Of a DNA stretch of 64,000 nt, positions 8,218 to 16,056 are shown piece after piece. Where the stretch lies: positions 1,701,351 to 1,765,350 of the forward strand of contig NZ_KB913028.1 of the NCBI RefSeq assembly GCF_000384135.1. The letters run 5' to 3'. The first letter of the stretch is position 1. Each line of letters starts with the position of its first letter. The translations under genes and the position numbers were made by a program. Below the pieces are notes generated by a model. It searched no databases. It was given only the letters and a program-made list of their open reading frames with translations, and was not told the origin of the DNA. This DNA comes from Succinispira mobilis DSM 6222. GTDB taxonomy: Bacteria > Bacillota > Negativicutes > Acidaminococcales > Succinispiraceae.

Positions 8218-8566
8218 TTACCTATATTCGCCCATACTTTCAGCCGCCTTAGAATATCCATAAGCTGTAGGCTGTTCGTACATAACCTGATTCCCGCACA
8301 TAAGCTCTGCCTGTTCCATTACCGTCTTAACCGCTTGTTCTTGCTTGTCTGGCGGATAGCCGTATTTCTTCAGGAGCTTTTTCACCGTCAGGCGCATCTT
8401 GGCTCGTACCGTTTCGCGGATGGCCCAGTCCACACCCAGATTATTTCTGATGGTGTTTGTCAAATCCCGGGCGATTTGCTTGAGGATATCATCGCCCATG
8501 ATCATGACGGCCGCATCGCTACTGCCAAGGGCATCATAGAAGGCTAGTTCGTCAGAGGATAGCCCT
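8218..8566 (-). pseudogene. hsdR: Type I restriction enzyme HsdR, C-terminal fragment
   Basis: The frame reads continuously from the IS edge (about 8566) to the stop at 8218. It contains LSSDELAFYDALGSSDAAV, GDDILKQIARDLTNTIRNN, an IRETVRAKMRLTVKKLLKKYGYPPDK segment and EQAVKTVMEQAEL. This is the C-terminal helical domain of HsdR, the translocase/nuclease subunit of type I restriction-modification enzymes. The nuclease and helicase domains are gone. The IS3-family element abuts the break and no further hsdR sequence appears on its other side, so an adjacent deletion accompanied the insertion. The stub has an internal ATG at 8505 but is most likely not functional. Confidence 0.8.
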
Positions 8567-8613
8567 TGAGATGGTCAAGCTAAATTGTAACGCAAACACT
8601 GATATTTTCAACT

Positions 8614-9490
8614 TTAACTAAATCTTTTTTCAAACGGTGTCAAGTATCCATTTGATGAATGCGGTCTAACATGATTATAATACACCCAAATATAGTTGTA
8701 AGTTGCCTCATTTAAAGCCTCATCACTCTCAAAACTATGATGATTTATGAAGTCTGCTTTGAACGTTCCATAAAAACTTTCCATTGGTGCATTATCATAA
8801 GGACACCCTGCTTTACTCATACTTTGTGTGATATTTTGTAAAGAGCAAAACTCAGTAAAATCTCTAGAAGTAAACTGGGTACCTTGGTCTGAATGCAGAA
8901 TAAATCCGTCTTTTATTTTATTATGGTTTAATGCTATTTTAAGAGTTTCAATTGCCAATTCAGCATTAATGCGATTACTATTTAGCGTAGCAACAGGAGA
9001 ACGATCGAATAAATCAATGATAGTACAATTATAACGTTTTGCTCCATCTTCAAGCCACATGTAGGTAAAATCAGTACACCACACTTTATTAGGGCATCCA
9101 CTGTAAAATTTTGTTTCACTAGGTTGTCAAATTTTTTATAACAATCACTTTTTTATATTTTGGTTTTTTGCGTATAACAATAGAATGAATGCTTAGTTCC
9201 TTCATGTATTTATGAACGGTTAGATTACTAATATTAATATTTTTTCTATTGAGAAAAATCCTCAGCATTCGATAACCAGGTCTACCTGCATACTCGTGAT
9301 AGATATCTTCTATGGTAGATTGAATACTGGACTTGTTGGCATAATAATCAGCTTTTCTATTCTTTTTATAATTATAATAAGCATTAGGTTTTATTTTGAA
9401 CTTTGATAATAACCATCGTACACCAAACTTCTCATTATAAATATCAATGAATTTGTATTTTTCTAATCTAGTTCCTTTGCGAAGAATGCG
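8614..9490 (-). pseudogene. IS3-family transposase OrfB, frameshifted
   Basis: The C-terminal part (8614-9084) has the DDE integrase core: D in WCTDFTYM, D in HSDQGTQF and E in NAPMESFYGTFK. Upstream, about 9130-9480, the N-terminal HTH_21-type region (RPGYRMLRIFLN and the VHKYMKELSI stretch) reads in a different frame. Stops (TAG TGA near 9124) and a further shift near 9092 separate the parts, so at least two frameshifts inactivate it. In a working copy, OrfB would be made as an OrfA-OrfB fusion by -1 slippage at the A7G run. Transposition of this copy would need a transposase in trans. Confidence 0.8.
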
Positions 9491-9756
9491 GCGGCTTTTT
9501 TTAAGAAGTCATTTTCCTTTTTGGCTTCAGCTAATTCCTTACGTAACTTTAAGATTTCCGCCATTTGGTTTTTTTTATTATTTAATTCTGGATTTGTTTC
9601 GCATTCTTCACTGTAGTCACGAATCCATTTACGCAAACTACCTTCACCTAGATTGTATTCTTGATTTACACTTTTCATTTGACGTCCTTCTTCAAGGACT
9701 AATTTCACCATTTTTTTCTTGAATTCTGGTGTGTAAGTTTTTTTTATTCCTGCCAT
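9463..9756 (-). CDS. IS3-family transposase OrfA
   Basis: A 97-residue protein with an N-terminal helix-turn-helix (YTPEFKKKMVKLVLEEG, then SVNQEYNLGEGSLRKWIRDY) and a C-terminal leucine-zipper-like coil (EILKLRKELAEAKKENDFL). This is the standard OrfA of IS3-family elements, which binds the terminal repeats. The reading frame is complete. Its 3' end contains the seven-A slippery run used for programmed -1 frameshifting into OrfB. Confidence 0.9.
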   Translation of the reverse strand: MAGIKKTYTPEFKKKMVKLVLEEGRQMKSVNQEYNLGEGSLRKWIRDYSEECETNPELNNKKNQMAEILKLRKELAEAKKENDFLKKAAAFFAKELD

Positions 9757-9831
9757 TGTAATAGCCTCACTTTCTTATGAATTATTTTATCATAAATATC
9801 AGCGTTACTGTTACAATTTTACTATACCATC

Positions 9832-9900
9832 TCACTCCTTGTTATCAAGACCTCTTATGTAAAATAATTCATAGAATGACTGTATGCTACGGGACTTCAA
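9832..9900 (-). pseudogene. 5' stub of a gene truncated by the IS element
   Basis: A TTG start (9898-9900) with a perfect AGGAGG site (9908-9913) opens a frame of 22 codons, MKSRSIQSFYELFYIRGLDN followed by KE. It runs into the IS end and stops at the TGA formed by the IS terminus. A consensus promoter precedes it. The identity of the lost gene is unknown. By position it could have been the first gene of the restriction operon. Confidence 0.5.
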
Positions 9901-9930
9901 TTACATCCCTCCTATTATGACTACACTGTA

Positions 9931-9971
9931 ATTGTAGTTTAATTATTTTAGTATTGTCAATACCAAAATAA
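9931..9971 (-). promoter_or_regulatory. Consensus promoter with overlapping operator dyad
   Basis: On the minus strand TTGACA (9955-9960) and TACAAT (9931-9936) are 18 bp apart. A 29-bp dyad (14-bp arms 9943-9956 and 9958-9971, 13 of 14 matching) covers the -35 box. This is the arrangement of a promoter repressed by a dimeric regulator. One of the two XRE proteins of the element is a candidate. The promoter now fires into a truncated ORF and the IS. Confidence 0.65.
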
Positions 9972-10260
9972 TCTTTTCGGGTTATTTACAGCTTAATCTT
10001 ATCGAAATTTTTATTTTATGGCTCAACTCGCCGTTTTTATATAATAGGCCAATTTTGTCCCTTTTTTTCTGGCTCTACCTGGTTAAATCCAGTAAACATG
10101 CAGGTACGGAGGATCGTTCACTATAATTCTATTTTTTCCCACGCAGAAAGTACAGAGTTAAATTACCGCGTGATTTCCTGCATTACCTATCCGTTTTTTG
10201 TTTTTGATAAAAAATCAAAAGGGTCAGCCACAATCTGAGTGACTGACTCGATTCTATATT
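9972..10260. other. Non-coding gap inside the element
   Basis: About 290 bp between the orphan promoter and a small decayed ORF. No gene, strong hairpin or repeat recognised. Confidence 0.4.
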
Positions 10261-10417
10261 CTATGCTGCAGGTTCATACACCTTTTCCGTTTTAGGAGCA
10301 GCAGGCTCATATAACAGGGCTGCTCTGGATTAAGACAAAACTCGTAATGCCGTTTTGATTCAATATAGTCTAATCCGGCACAGTGGTAGCTGAAAATCTC
10401 TTCGCTTCCGTGTGTAA
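10261..10417 (-). pseudogene. Remnant of a small cysteine-containing protein
   Basis: On the minus strand HGSEEIFSYHCAGLDYIES, then KRHYEFCLNPEQPCY can be read. After a 2-base shift this continues as EPAAPKTEKVYEPAA and a stop at 10261-10263. No start codon is present. The cysteine spacing suggests a small metal-binding protein encoded downstream of rep. Identity unknown. Confidence 0.3.
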
Positions 10418-10428
10418 ATAACTAAAGA

Positions 10429-10446
10429 AGCCGCCATCTGGCGGCT
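10429..10446 (-). terminator. Hairpin downstream of rep gene
   Basis: A perfect 8-bp GC-rich inverted repeat AGCCGCCA/TGGCGGCT with a 2-base loop lies 12 bp after the rep stop codon. The minus-strand U-tract is weak (TTCTTTAG). Confidence 0.6.
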
Positions 10447-10457
10447 AATTCATTTCA

Positions 10458-11510
10458 TTAAGCTAACTTAGTGGTAGTTGAATCAAAAGATATACCTAAC
10501 CTATCGTGTAGCAAACTATATATTCCGGGCAGATAATCAATATTCCAATCCCGCGGTATCGTCACAGGATTGATTCCCGAATCGGATAGTTTTTTGCAGT
10601 TGCGCCCGAATTGTTCCACCGAATAATTGAGCTGAATTACAGGAATCGTGTTCTTCACCATTATTCCTTCTGTAGTAATTTTTTGGCGTGCCGCTGATAT
10701 GGATCTAGTTTGAGCGATAGCACGGAGAATGTTGTCACAGGCTCTTTGTTGTCGTGTAGACAGTCCCAATGCCTTCATTCGCTTTCCTGCTTCTGTTCGT
10801 GAATAATAATCTCCGGTCTTAAAAACACGGCGACAATAAGTAGTTAATACTGCTTCGGCACAATCTCGGGTAAAAAGCTCGCTTAACCTTCTACCTTCCA
10901 GACCGAACTTTTTGCGCAGGTACGTGACCTTGGGACTTTTGCACTGGACTTCAAAGCGAATAAGGTTCTTCGCCCGTTCAATCAACTCCGGGCTCTTGCC
11001 TTCCCTTGCCATCTGATCTGCCTTGTAATATACATTCGCCGTTGTTGATTTGCATTCCCAGTAGCAGCTCCCGTCTCGTCCGCTATACCTTTCCTTGTAG
11101 CTTTTAGGCTTATCACCCTTGTCAAAGAGCAAAAGGTATTCCCTGGGGTGCTCAGTATAAACGTCAACAGCAAAATCAATTCTGTGGACAAGCCAGTCCG
11201 GAAGATCCGGGAAGTCCTCATACCCCAGAGCTTCTGACAAAGCGCTGGCGAAGGCCGTAGCAAGTTCCGGTAGCAAATCGACATCCATCGTCTCAAACGC
11301 ATCGTAGCCGTATAGTAACTTCGCAGGATTCACGATCAGCTTCAGTATGTACCCGAAATTATCACCTCTGGGGAAAATGCTTAGCTTAGTAATCCCATTA
11401 ACATTTCCCGGACCTACAAAACGCATTGCCTCACTTGCTTCTAGTTCGTCCAGGAGTAACCCTGCCCGTAGTAATGATATATAAGTGTAAATCTCAAATG
11501 TGTGAACCAT
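10458..11510 (-). CDS. Phage/plasmid replication protein, gene II/X (G2P/RstA-like) family
   Basis: A 350-residue rolling-circle initiator of the type found in filamentous phages and related integrated elements. Recognisable features are the HRIDFAVDVYTE strand, the SCYWECKSTTANVYYKADQM segment carrying the probable catalytic tyrosines, and KNLIRFEVQCKSPKV near residue 190. Such proteins nick the origin to start single-strand replication. I choose ATG 11510 because GGAGGG lies 7 bases upstream; an upstream ATG at 11537 has no ribosome site. It is the only clear replication gene of the element. No Zot-like assembly ATPase or coat gene accompanies it, so an inovirus prophage would be incomplete. 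Confidence 0.8.
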   Translation of the reverse strand: MVHTFEIYTYISLLRAGLLLDELEASEAMRFVGPGNVNGITKLSIFPRGDNFGYILKLIVNPAKLLYGYDAFETMDVDLLPELATAFASALSEALGYEDFPDLPDWLVHRIDFAVDVYTEHPREYLLLFDKGDKPKSYKERYSGRDGSCYWECKSTTANVYYKADQMAREGKSPELIERAKNLIRFEVQCKSPKVTYLRKKFGLEGRRLSELFTRDCAEAVLTTYCRRVFKTGDYYSRTEAGKRMKALGLSTRQQRACDNILRAIAQTRSISAARQKITTEGIMVKNTIPVIQLNYSVEQFGRNCKKLSDSGINPVTIPRDWNIDYLPGIYSLLHDRLGISFDSTTTKLA

Positions 11511-11546
11511 AATTAGCCCTCCTGGTAAATTAATCATTGTCGGACA

Positions 11547-11618
11547 CCGGAACCGTGATTATCGTTGTTAGCCCTTACTGCTTGCAGACCGCATACACTG
11601 TGGGTTTTCACGGTTCGG
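11547..11618. promoter_or_regulatory. Inverted repeat upstream of rep, candidate nicking origin or structured leader
   Basis: CGGAACCGTGA (11548-11558) and TCACGGTTCGG (11608-11618) are complementary at 10 of 11 positions across a loop of about 49 bases. They lie 40-110 bp upstream of the rep start. Rolling-circle origins are often hairpins next to the initiator gene. The nick site itself cannot be identified by eye. Confidence 0.45.
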
Positions 11619-11705
11619 CATCCGTCGTTCATGTCACCGATACTTCGCTATTCTTTATCCCTACCTAGTTTTTGACCTATAATCACAATTTTGTTCACTA
11701 AAACT

Positions 11706-11933
11706 CTAAAGAATTTTTTCCTTTGGTGCTTCGTCCAATAGAAAATACTCCGCCGATACATTGTAAAGGGCCATTAACAGCACCAAGTGCTCTGTGCGAA
11801 GTTTCGTTCTGCCGTTTTCAATGCTCCAGTAAGCGTTTTTGCTCTCAAATCCCAAATACTTTGCCACATCTTCCTGCCGCAACTGGAACTCTCTACGTTT
11901 TCTATTTAAACGTTGGCATAATGTCATTTTCAT
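11706..11933 (-). CDS. XRE-family transcriptional regulator
   Basis: A 75-residue single-domain helix-turn-helix protein. LRQEDVAKYLGFESKNAYWSIE is the HTH core, with the NAYWSIENGR-type recognition helix of lambda-Cro/C1 proteins; LLMALYNVSAEYFLLDE closes the domain. It lies about 170 bp upstream of the rep start on the same strand and just downstream of a 13-bp palindrome (11958-11970), which is a candidate autoregulatory operator. It probably controls the element's replication or excision genes. Confidence 0.85.
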   Translation of the reverse strand: MKMTLCQRLNRKRREFQLRQEDVAKYLGFESKNAYWSIENGRTKLRTEHLVLLMALYNVSAEYFLLDEAPKEKIL

Positions 11934-11957
11934 TTCAATCGCCTCTTTCTTATTAAT

Positions 11958-11970
11958 AACGAAATTCGTT
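11958..11970. promoter_or_regulatory. Palindromic operator candidate
   Basis: AACGAA-A-TTCGTT is a perfect inverted repeat about a single central base. It lies 25 bp upstream of the XRE regulator start, in the expected promoter position. Confidence 0.5.
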
Positions 11971-12146
11971 CCTAATAATATAATACCGGCGATTTTTCTT
12001 TATTGGGTCTAAGTCGTCCTCAGAATCATTGTTTTGGTGACTCTTTAGTTAATTTTGTGTAGTATATATCCCCTGGGCTATGTAGTGCACTTCCTATTTA
12101 AGGGTTGCGTTTTTTTGTGCCCGGCCAGGTCCAGTTTGTACTCATC

Positions 12147-12548
12147 TCAGATTACACTTCTTCTTTGCACAGGATTAATATCCGAAGCAGGTATTGTCCA
12201 TCGACGACCACCGACTTCAATATTAATGTTAGATAGGTTACGTAGATTTCTGTTTTCAGCCATAAGTTCTTCATTTTCTATTATTAGCTCAAATATTCTA
12301 AGGCATTTTTCGTACAGTTTTAATAAATGGTATCGGTCTCTAACTTTTTTCCCAGTCTCAAGCTTATATAGTGTTGATTTGCTTATTCCCATCTCTGGTG
12401 CAAAATCTGAACGAGAAATACCCATTTCCTTCCGGCGTTTCATGAAGTCAGCGACCTCGCTTATCCATTGCAAGCGTTGCAACTCAGCAGCATCACGCTG
12501 TGCCTTTCTTTCTCCTTCTTTCTCGAGATACATAGTTACTAATTCCAT
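12147..12548 (-). CDS. XRE-family regulator with C-terminal coiled coil
   Basis: A 133-residue protein. A helix-turn-helix (MGISRSDFAPEMGISKSTLYKLE) is in the centre and an acidic coiled-coil-like C-terminus (FELIIENEELMAENRNLRNL) follows. A charged N-terminal helix precedes the HTH, an unusual order for XRE repressors. The start at 12548 is preceded by AAGGGGGAA. The frame is open to 12602, but that longer form has no ribosome site. The larger plus-strand ORF over the same bases is a shadow. Likely an element regulator; its target is unknown. Confidence 0.75.
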   Translation of the reverse strand: MELVTMYLEKEGERKAQRDAAELQRLQWISEVADFMKRRKEMGISRSDFAPEMGISKSTLYKLETGKKVRDRYHLLKLYEKCLRIFELIIENEELMAENRNLRNLSNINIEVGGRRWTIPASDINPVQRRSVI

Positions 12549-12611
12549 TTGTATTTCCCCCTTAATTTTGTTTGTTATATTTAACCCCTTCGGGGATTCC
12601 AAATCACTTAC

Positions 12612-13175
12612 CTAAGCTATCAATGTAGAAATCATAGCGCGCGCTACATTACCTGATATACATTCTGAGACTTGATTTACTTCATACATTGTGTACTGGT
12701 TTAAAGGCTTTAGCAAAACTAACCCATTCCGCTTGGCGAGATTCTGTAAGAACTTTTGTTGCTTCTCAGTAGCCAAAAGGTGTTTAAAAACCGCGTCTCG
12801 TTGTTCAATGTGTCGCTTGATGTTTATTTCGTTGCGAAAGCCGATTTGCTTATGACACTCGGTTAGTGACATTTTTGTCTTACTTTCTTTTTTGACACAT
12901 TGCGTGTGAAAGTAATCCGGCAGGTGAAAATCAATGTATTGGCTTAAATCCTCGAGCAACTCTACATCACAATCGGAATCTTGTATCTTCCCGCTCGCCT
13001 TCAATGTAGCTACTAATAATTGCGCCAGCACACTCCTATCCACACGTTTCAAGATTTCTATGCACTCATGCACGTCTCCATGCTTCGTGAGGCTATCGAT
13101 ATAGCTTCTAAAAATCATGTTGGCAATGTGCTTGACCGCCTTACACTGAACCCCGGTCATGTTTTCTAGCTTCAT
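12612..13175 (-). CDS. Protein of unknown function in the element's regulatory cluster
   Basis: A 187-residue, mostly helical protein with scattered cysteines and histidines (QCKAVKHIANMIF, then HGDVHECIEILKRV) and a basic C-terminal third (FLQNLAKRNGLVLLKP). I do not recognise a family. ATG 13175 with AAAGGAACGG upstream is preferred over the GTG at 13187, which overlaps the ribosome site. It is transcribed toward the coiled-coil XRE gene, 63 bp away. Upstream lies a dyad-rich region that looks like a control locus. Confidence 0.65.
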   Translation of the reverse strand: MKLENMTGVQCKAVKHIANMIFRSYIDSLTKHGDVHECIEILKRVDRSVLAQLLVATLKASGKIQDSDCDVELLEDLSQYIDFHLPDYFHTQCVKKESKTKMSLTECHKQIGFRNEINIKRHIEQRDAVFKHLLATEKQQKFLQNLAKRNGLVLLKPLNQYTMYEVNQVSECISGNVARAMISTLIA

Positions 13176-13677
13176 AATTAAAATCACCGTTCCTTTTTTT
13201 GTTCTGTTACTGTTTCATGGTAAAACAAATAGCGCCCCGGCACCAAATAGATAGACCCCTAGCAGGATCTCTTACTTGGCGCCGAAGCGCTTTAACTTCG
13301 AAGTGAAGTGTTAGTGTAAAATATTTTCGATTTTACACTATTCATAGTGATGTAGCGTTCTGACGGAAGTCATACGCTACTGACGTCAGTCTACAATACC
13401 AAAACAGGTTCTGTCAACTATTATTTCTGGCACCTAAATTTTTGATGCCACTTCCCCTTCGGGGGTATGGTCGTTTATCAAAGGGAATCCGGGCATCCTC
13501 TTTAGCCAATGTGCCGCTTAGAAATCCACGTTAACCTTCAGCTATAGAACCCCCCATCAGTTTCTCCACGTACCTTCCTCGTCCTTCTTCCCTTACTCTA
13601 TTTTCCCTCATCTAACTATTTACCCTCTATCCCCTAGGCCAACGTTGGCTAAAATCTAATTTAAAGGAGCAAATTCA
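13176..13677. promoter_or_regulatory. Divergent intergenic region rich in dyad symmetries
   Basis: This 500-bp gap between divergent genes holds several inverted repeats. One is a perfect 10-bp-arm hairpin AGTGTAAAAT/ATTTTACACT (13313-13339). Another is GTAGCG/CGCTAC (13352-13380), and a third is the palindrome CTGACGTCAG (13380-13389). A GATGCC...GGCATC stem (13443-13495) encloses CCCCTTCGGGG. The clustering suggests operators or a replication/transfer origin of the element. No gene is visible. Confidence 0.5.
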
Positions 13678-14025
13678 ATGAACACTTATGACAATGTAGC
13701 AAACGCAAAATGTCCAAAATGCGGAGCACCAGCCCGCGAAGAAAAAATTTTCGAGGTATGCCTAAAAAATCCTAAACGCAAGAACACACTTCAGGAAGTT
13801 ATGGCCAACTGTGTTACCCCTGAAGCGCTGAAACAATTTCACGAGTCGGGCGTCGGTGCCGATCCCTGCGAACATTGTGAGCATAATGATATAATAGTTA
13901 TCCCCGGAACGTTTATACGGGCGGAGCAAGTGGGTATAGAGCAAATGTGTATGACTAAATGGGCTCAAGTTCACCGCTGCCTCATTTGTCACACGACCTA
14001 TAAAATCCCGATGCCCATTAGATAA
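13678..14025 (+). CDS. Zinc-ribbon-like protein of unknown function
   Basis: A 115-residue protein with three C-x2-C pairs: CPKCGAP near the N-terminus, CEHCEHN in the middle and CLICHTTYKIP near the C-terminus. This suggests one or two structural zinc sites. AAAGGAGC precedes the ATG at ideal spacing. It is the first gene rightward of the dyad-rich region, followed by a strong terminator and then the excisionase/integrase pair. No enzyme motif is visible; a DNA- or RNA-binding accessory role for the element is a guess. Confidence 0.7.
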   Translation: MNTYDNVANAKCPKCGAPAREEKIFEVCLKNPKRKNTLQEVMANCVTPEALKQFHESGVGADPCEHCEHNDIIVIPGTFIRAEQVGIEQMCMTKWAQVHRCLICHTTYKIPMPIR

Positions 14026-14214
14026 TTGCCGTAGGGCGCTTCTCATGAGCTCTGAGTAGCTCAAAAAGTCATTCTTGACGTCGCGAAAATTCTGTAGTAC
14101 TATCTGAGCATAAGGCCAATCTTAAGGCTATTACTCTAGATAAGCAAACAGAAACTCAAAGACAACTAAATTACCAACCCATTTCGTTTGTAAAACACTA
14201 CTAAGATAAAACTA

Positions 14215-14283
14215 GCGCGTTACGCGATAGTAAGGCATGTCACCCCTCTGGTGGCTTGTTTTCTATGCGTTACGCGCTTTTTG
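14215..14283 (+). terminator. Large hairpin terminator before the excisionase gene
   Basis: The outer arms GCGCGTTACGCGATAG and CTATGCGTTACGCGC (14263-14277) pair with two irregularities, around an inner GGTGGC-containing hairpin. TTTTT follows. It insulates the int/xis module from the zinc-ribbon gene. Confidence 0.65.
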
Positions 14284-14325
14284 GTTTTGCTAATTTAAGC
14301 CTACAAACAGAAAGGGAGTAATACA

Positions 14326-14544
14326 ATGAACAAGATGCTTAGCGCAAAAGAGGTCTGTCAATTTTTCTTTAATGGACATGTTTCCTACTGGAAGCTGCTC
14401 AATATGGCAAAGTCCGGAGAAATTCCGACAATTCGTGTCGGAAGCCGTTATTTGTTTAATATCGATTCACTTAACGAATGGGCAAAATCCCGGGAGCTTT
14501 CCCTTGCTTCTAACGATACCGGCCAGCTAAATAAGTGCTCCTAA
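14326..14544 (+). CDS. xis: Excisionase-like helix-turn-helix DNA-binding protein
   Basis: A 72-residue protein of the MerR-like/excisionase family. The segment MLSAKEVCQFFFNGHVSYWKLLNMAKSGEIP... runs through the two-helix HTH, followed by the wing IRVGSRYLFNIDSLNEW. It sits 80 bp upstream of the integrase in the same direction, as in Tn916-type modules, where Xis directs excision. AAAGGGAG precedes the ATG. It could also repress int. Confidence 0.8.
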   Translation: MNKMLSAKEVCQFFFNGHVSYWKLLNMAKSGEIPTIRVGSRYLFNIDSLNEWAKSRELSLASNDTGQLNKCS

Positions 14545-14624
14545 AGTAGAAACTTTGTGGGCGGTATTACCTTTGGTATACCGCCTATTAAATCATTACT
14601 AATTCGTTAAAGGATGTGTCTTTA

Positions 14625-15803
14625 ATGGCAGGATCAATCAAAAAACAACCTAATGGCAAATACTTATTAACTGCCTATTGTGGATATGATGCCAAGGGGA
14701 AACAAGTACGCATTCGTAAAACAATAGAGGCGAAGTCAGACCGAGAGGCTCAGAAGAAGTTGGCCCTCTTTGTTGCAGAGGTTGAAAATGGTGGTATAGC
14801 ACAAACCGCAAATATGACACTAGCCGAGTTCGCCGATTACTGGCTCGAAAAGCACGCAAAGATGCATTTGGCCGATCGAACTCTTGAACGGCAGCTCGGA
14901 ATATTGAAGACAAGAATACTTCCGACACTTGGACATCTAAAGATAGATAAAATAAAACCAAGCCATGTCCTTCATCTAAAGCAGCAGCTAATTGATTGTG
15001 AACGATTAGACAGGAAAGCCGGCAAATTATCATTGCGCAGTGTCGAAATGAATCTTGGCCTTTTACGCTCCATGCTAAATAAAGCGGTAAAATGGAAGCT
15101 AATATCTACTAATCCTTGTCAGGATGTTGATATTCCGAAGCCGAAACACCGCAAAATCCCCATTTACGACGAACAACAACTGGCGATATTCCTCCGATTA
15201 CTGGATAGTGAGCCAACTAAATATAAGCTAATGGCTATGCTGGCCTTAACAACCGGTCTTCGTCGCAGCGAAATGTTCGGACTAGAATGGCAGCATATTA
15301 ACTTTAATAAACGAACGTGTTCCATTGAGCAAAGCAGCTTGTATATCGTTGGCAAAGGATTAATAACCAAAGAACCAAAGACAGAGCTATCAGCCAGACT
15401 AGTTGCTGCTCCAACGATCACTATGGAATTATTTAAACAGCATTATGAAGATCAACGAATTGAGCAGGATAAGCTCCAAGACATGTGGTGTGGCAGCAAC
15501 CGGGTTTTCACAACTTGGGATGGTCGTCCTATGCACCCAGATACGTTTAATACTTGGCTTAAGAAATTTATTAAGAAACATAACCTTCCGCACATCAGCC
15601 CGCACTCTTTCCGACATATGTCAGCTACCTTTGCTCTGCAGCAAGGTATATACCTTAAGTCGGTCTCTAGTCGATTGGGACATGCCAAGACCAGTACAAC
15701 TGCCGATATTTATGCTCACGCGCTACAATCAGTTGACCGTGAAATCGCTGATAAGATGGACTCATTTCTTGATAGTATTAATGGAAATCAAATTCTAAAC
15801 TAA
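14625..15803 (+). CDS. int: Tyrosine recombinase / integrase, Tn916-like
   Basis: A 392-residue integrase that catalyses integration and excision at tRNA-Gly. The N-terminal 55 residues form an arm-binding domain (SIKKQPNGKYLLTAYCGYD). A SAM-like core-binding domain follows, about residues 65-170. The catalytic domain has R213 in TTGLRRSEMFG, H327 and R330 in HSFRH, H353 in LGHAKTSTTADIYAH and nucleophile Tyr363. All catalytic residues are present, so it is likely active. ATG 14625 with AAGGA nine bases upstream is preferred to GTG 14616. It lies 290 bp from the intact tRNA-Gly. Confidence 0.93.
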   Translation: MAGSIKKQPNGKYLLTAYCGYDAKGKQVRIRKTIEAKSDREAQKKLALFVAEVENGGIAQTANMTLAEFADYWLEKHAKMHLADRTLERQLGILKTRILPTLGHLKIDKIKPSHVLHLKQQLIDCERLDRKAGKLSLRSVEMNLGLLRSMLNKAVKWKLISTNPCQDVDIPKPKHRKIPIYDEQQLAIFLRLLDSEPTKYKLMAMLALTTGLRRSEMFGLEWQHINFNKRTCSIEQSSLYIVGKGLITKEPKTELSARLVAAPTITMELFKQHYEDQRIEQDKLQDMWCGSNRVFTTWDGRPMHPDTFNTWLKKFIKKHNLPHISPHSFRHMSATFALQQGIYLKSVSSRLGHAKTSTTADIYAHALQSVDREIADKMDSFLDSINGNQILN

Positions 15804-15832
15804 TGATAGTTACTAATGGTTTACCCCCATAA

Positions 15833-15872
15833 AAAGGCGCAAGCGTAGACTTATTTTGTAGCTTGCGCCTTT
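15833..15872 (+). terminator. Integrase terminator
   Basis: A perfect 12-bp inverted repeat AAAGGCGCAAGC/GCTTGCGCCTTT (15833-15844 and 15861-15872) lies 30 bp after the integrase stop codon. Confidence 0.8.
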
Positions 15873-16024
15873 GCATGTTTAGCTATAGTAAATCGCTATA
15901 GCTGAATAGATAGCAATAAAAGCCTCTGCACCTGCACATTTAATCGCAACAGATGTTAATTATTCTATATGGTACACTAAGAAACTGCATAACTGACGAT
16001 TCGCCGCACCTAAGTCAATTTGGC

Positions 16025-16046
16025 GATAAACCACTAATAAGCCACT
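16025..16046. repeat. Candidate integrase arm-binding repeats (right)
   Basis: GATAAACCACT (16025-16035) followed directly by AATAAGCCACT (16036-16046) repeats the tandem pair found at 3604-3625, in the same orientation. It lies about 50 bp from the right attachment site. Confidence 0.6.
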
Positions 16047-16056
16047 AGGCATGAAA

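Larger units (their letters stand above)
8567..9834 (-). mobile_element. IS3-family insertion sequence (1,268 bp), transposase decayed
   Basis: The terminal inverted repeats are about 40 bp and imperfect. The left end starts TGAGATGGTCAAG at 8567; the right end is its complement ending CCATCTCA at 9834. Both arms share TTGTAAC and TGATATTT blocks. The element encodes OrfA and OrfB on the minus strand with an A7G slippery run (9496-9502) at the OrfA-OrfB junction. I see no clear target duplication: the 3-4 bases flanking each side differ. This fits an insertion followed by deletion. Confidence 0.85.

Noticed and set aside
12055-12615. 186-codon plus-strand ORF
   Set aside because: It lies opposite the XRE gene at 12147-12548, which has a clear HTH and ribosome site. 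The plus-strand translation is serine/leucine-rich with no domain, so it is a shadow frame.
15403-15798. 131-codon plus-strand ORF overlapping the integrase
   Set aside because: It is an out-of-frame shadow of the integrase catalytic domain with no ribosome site.
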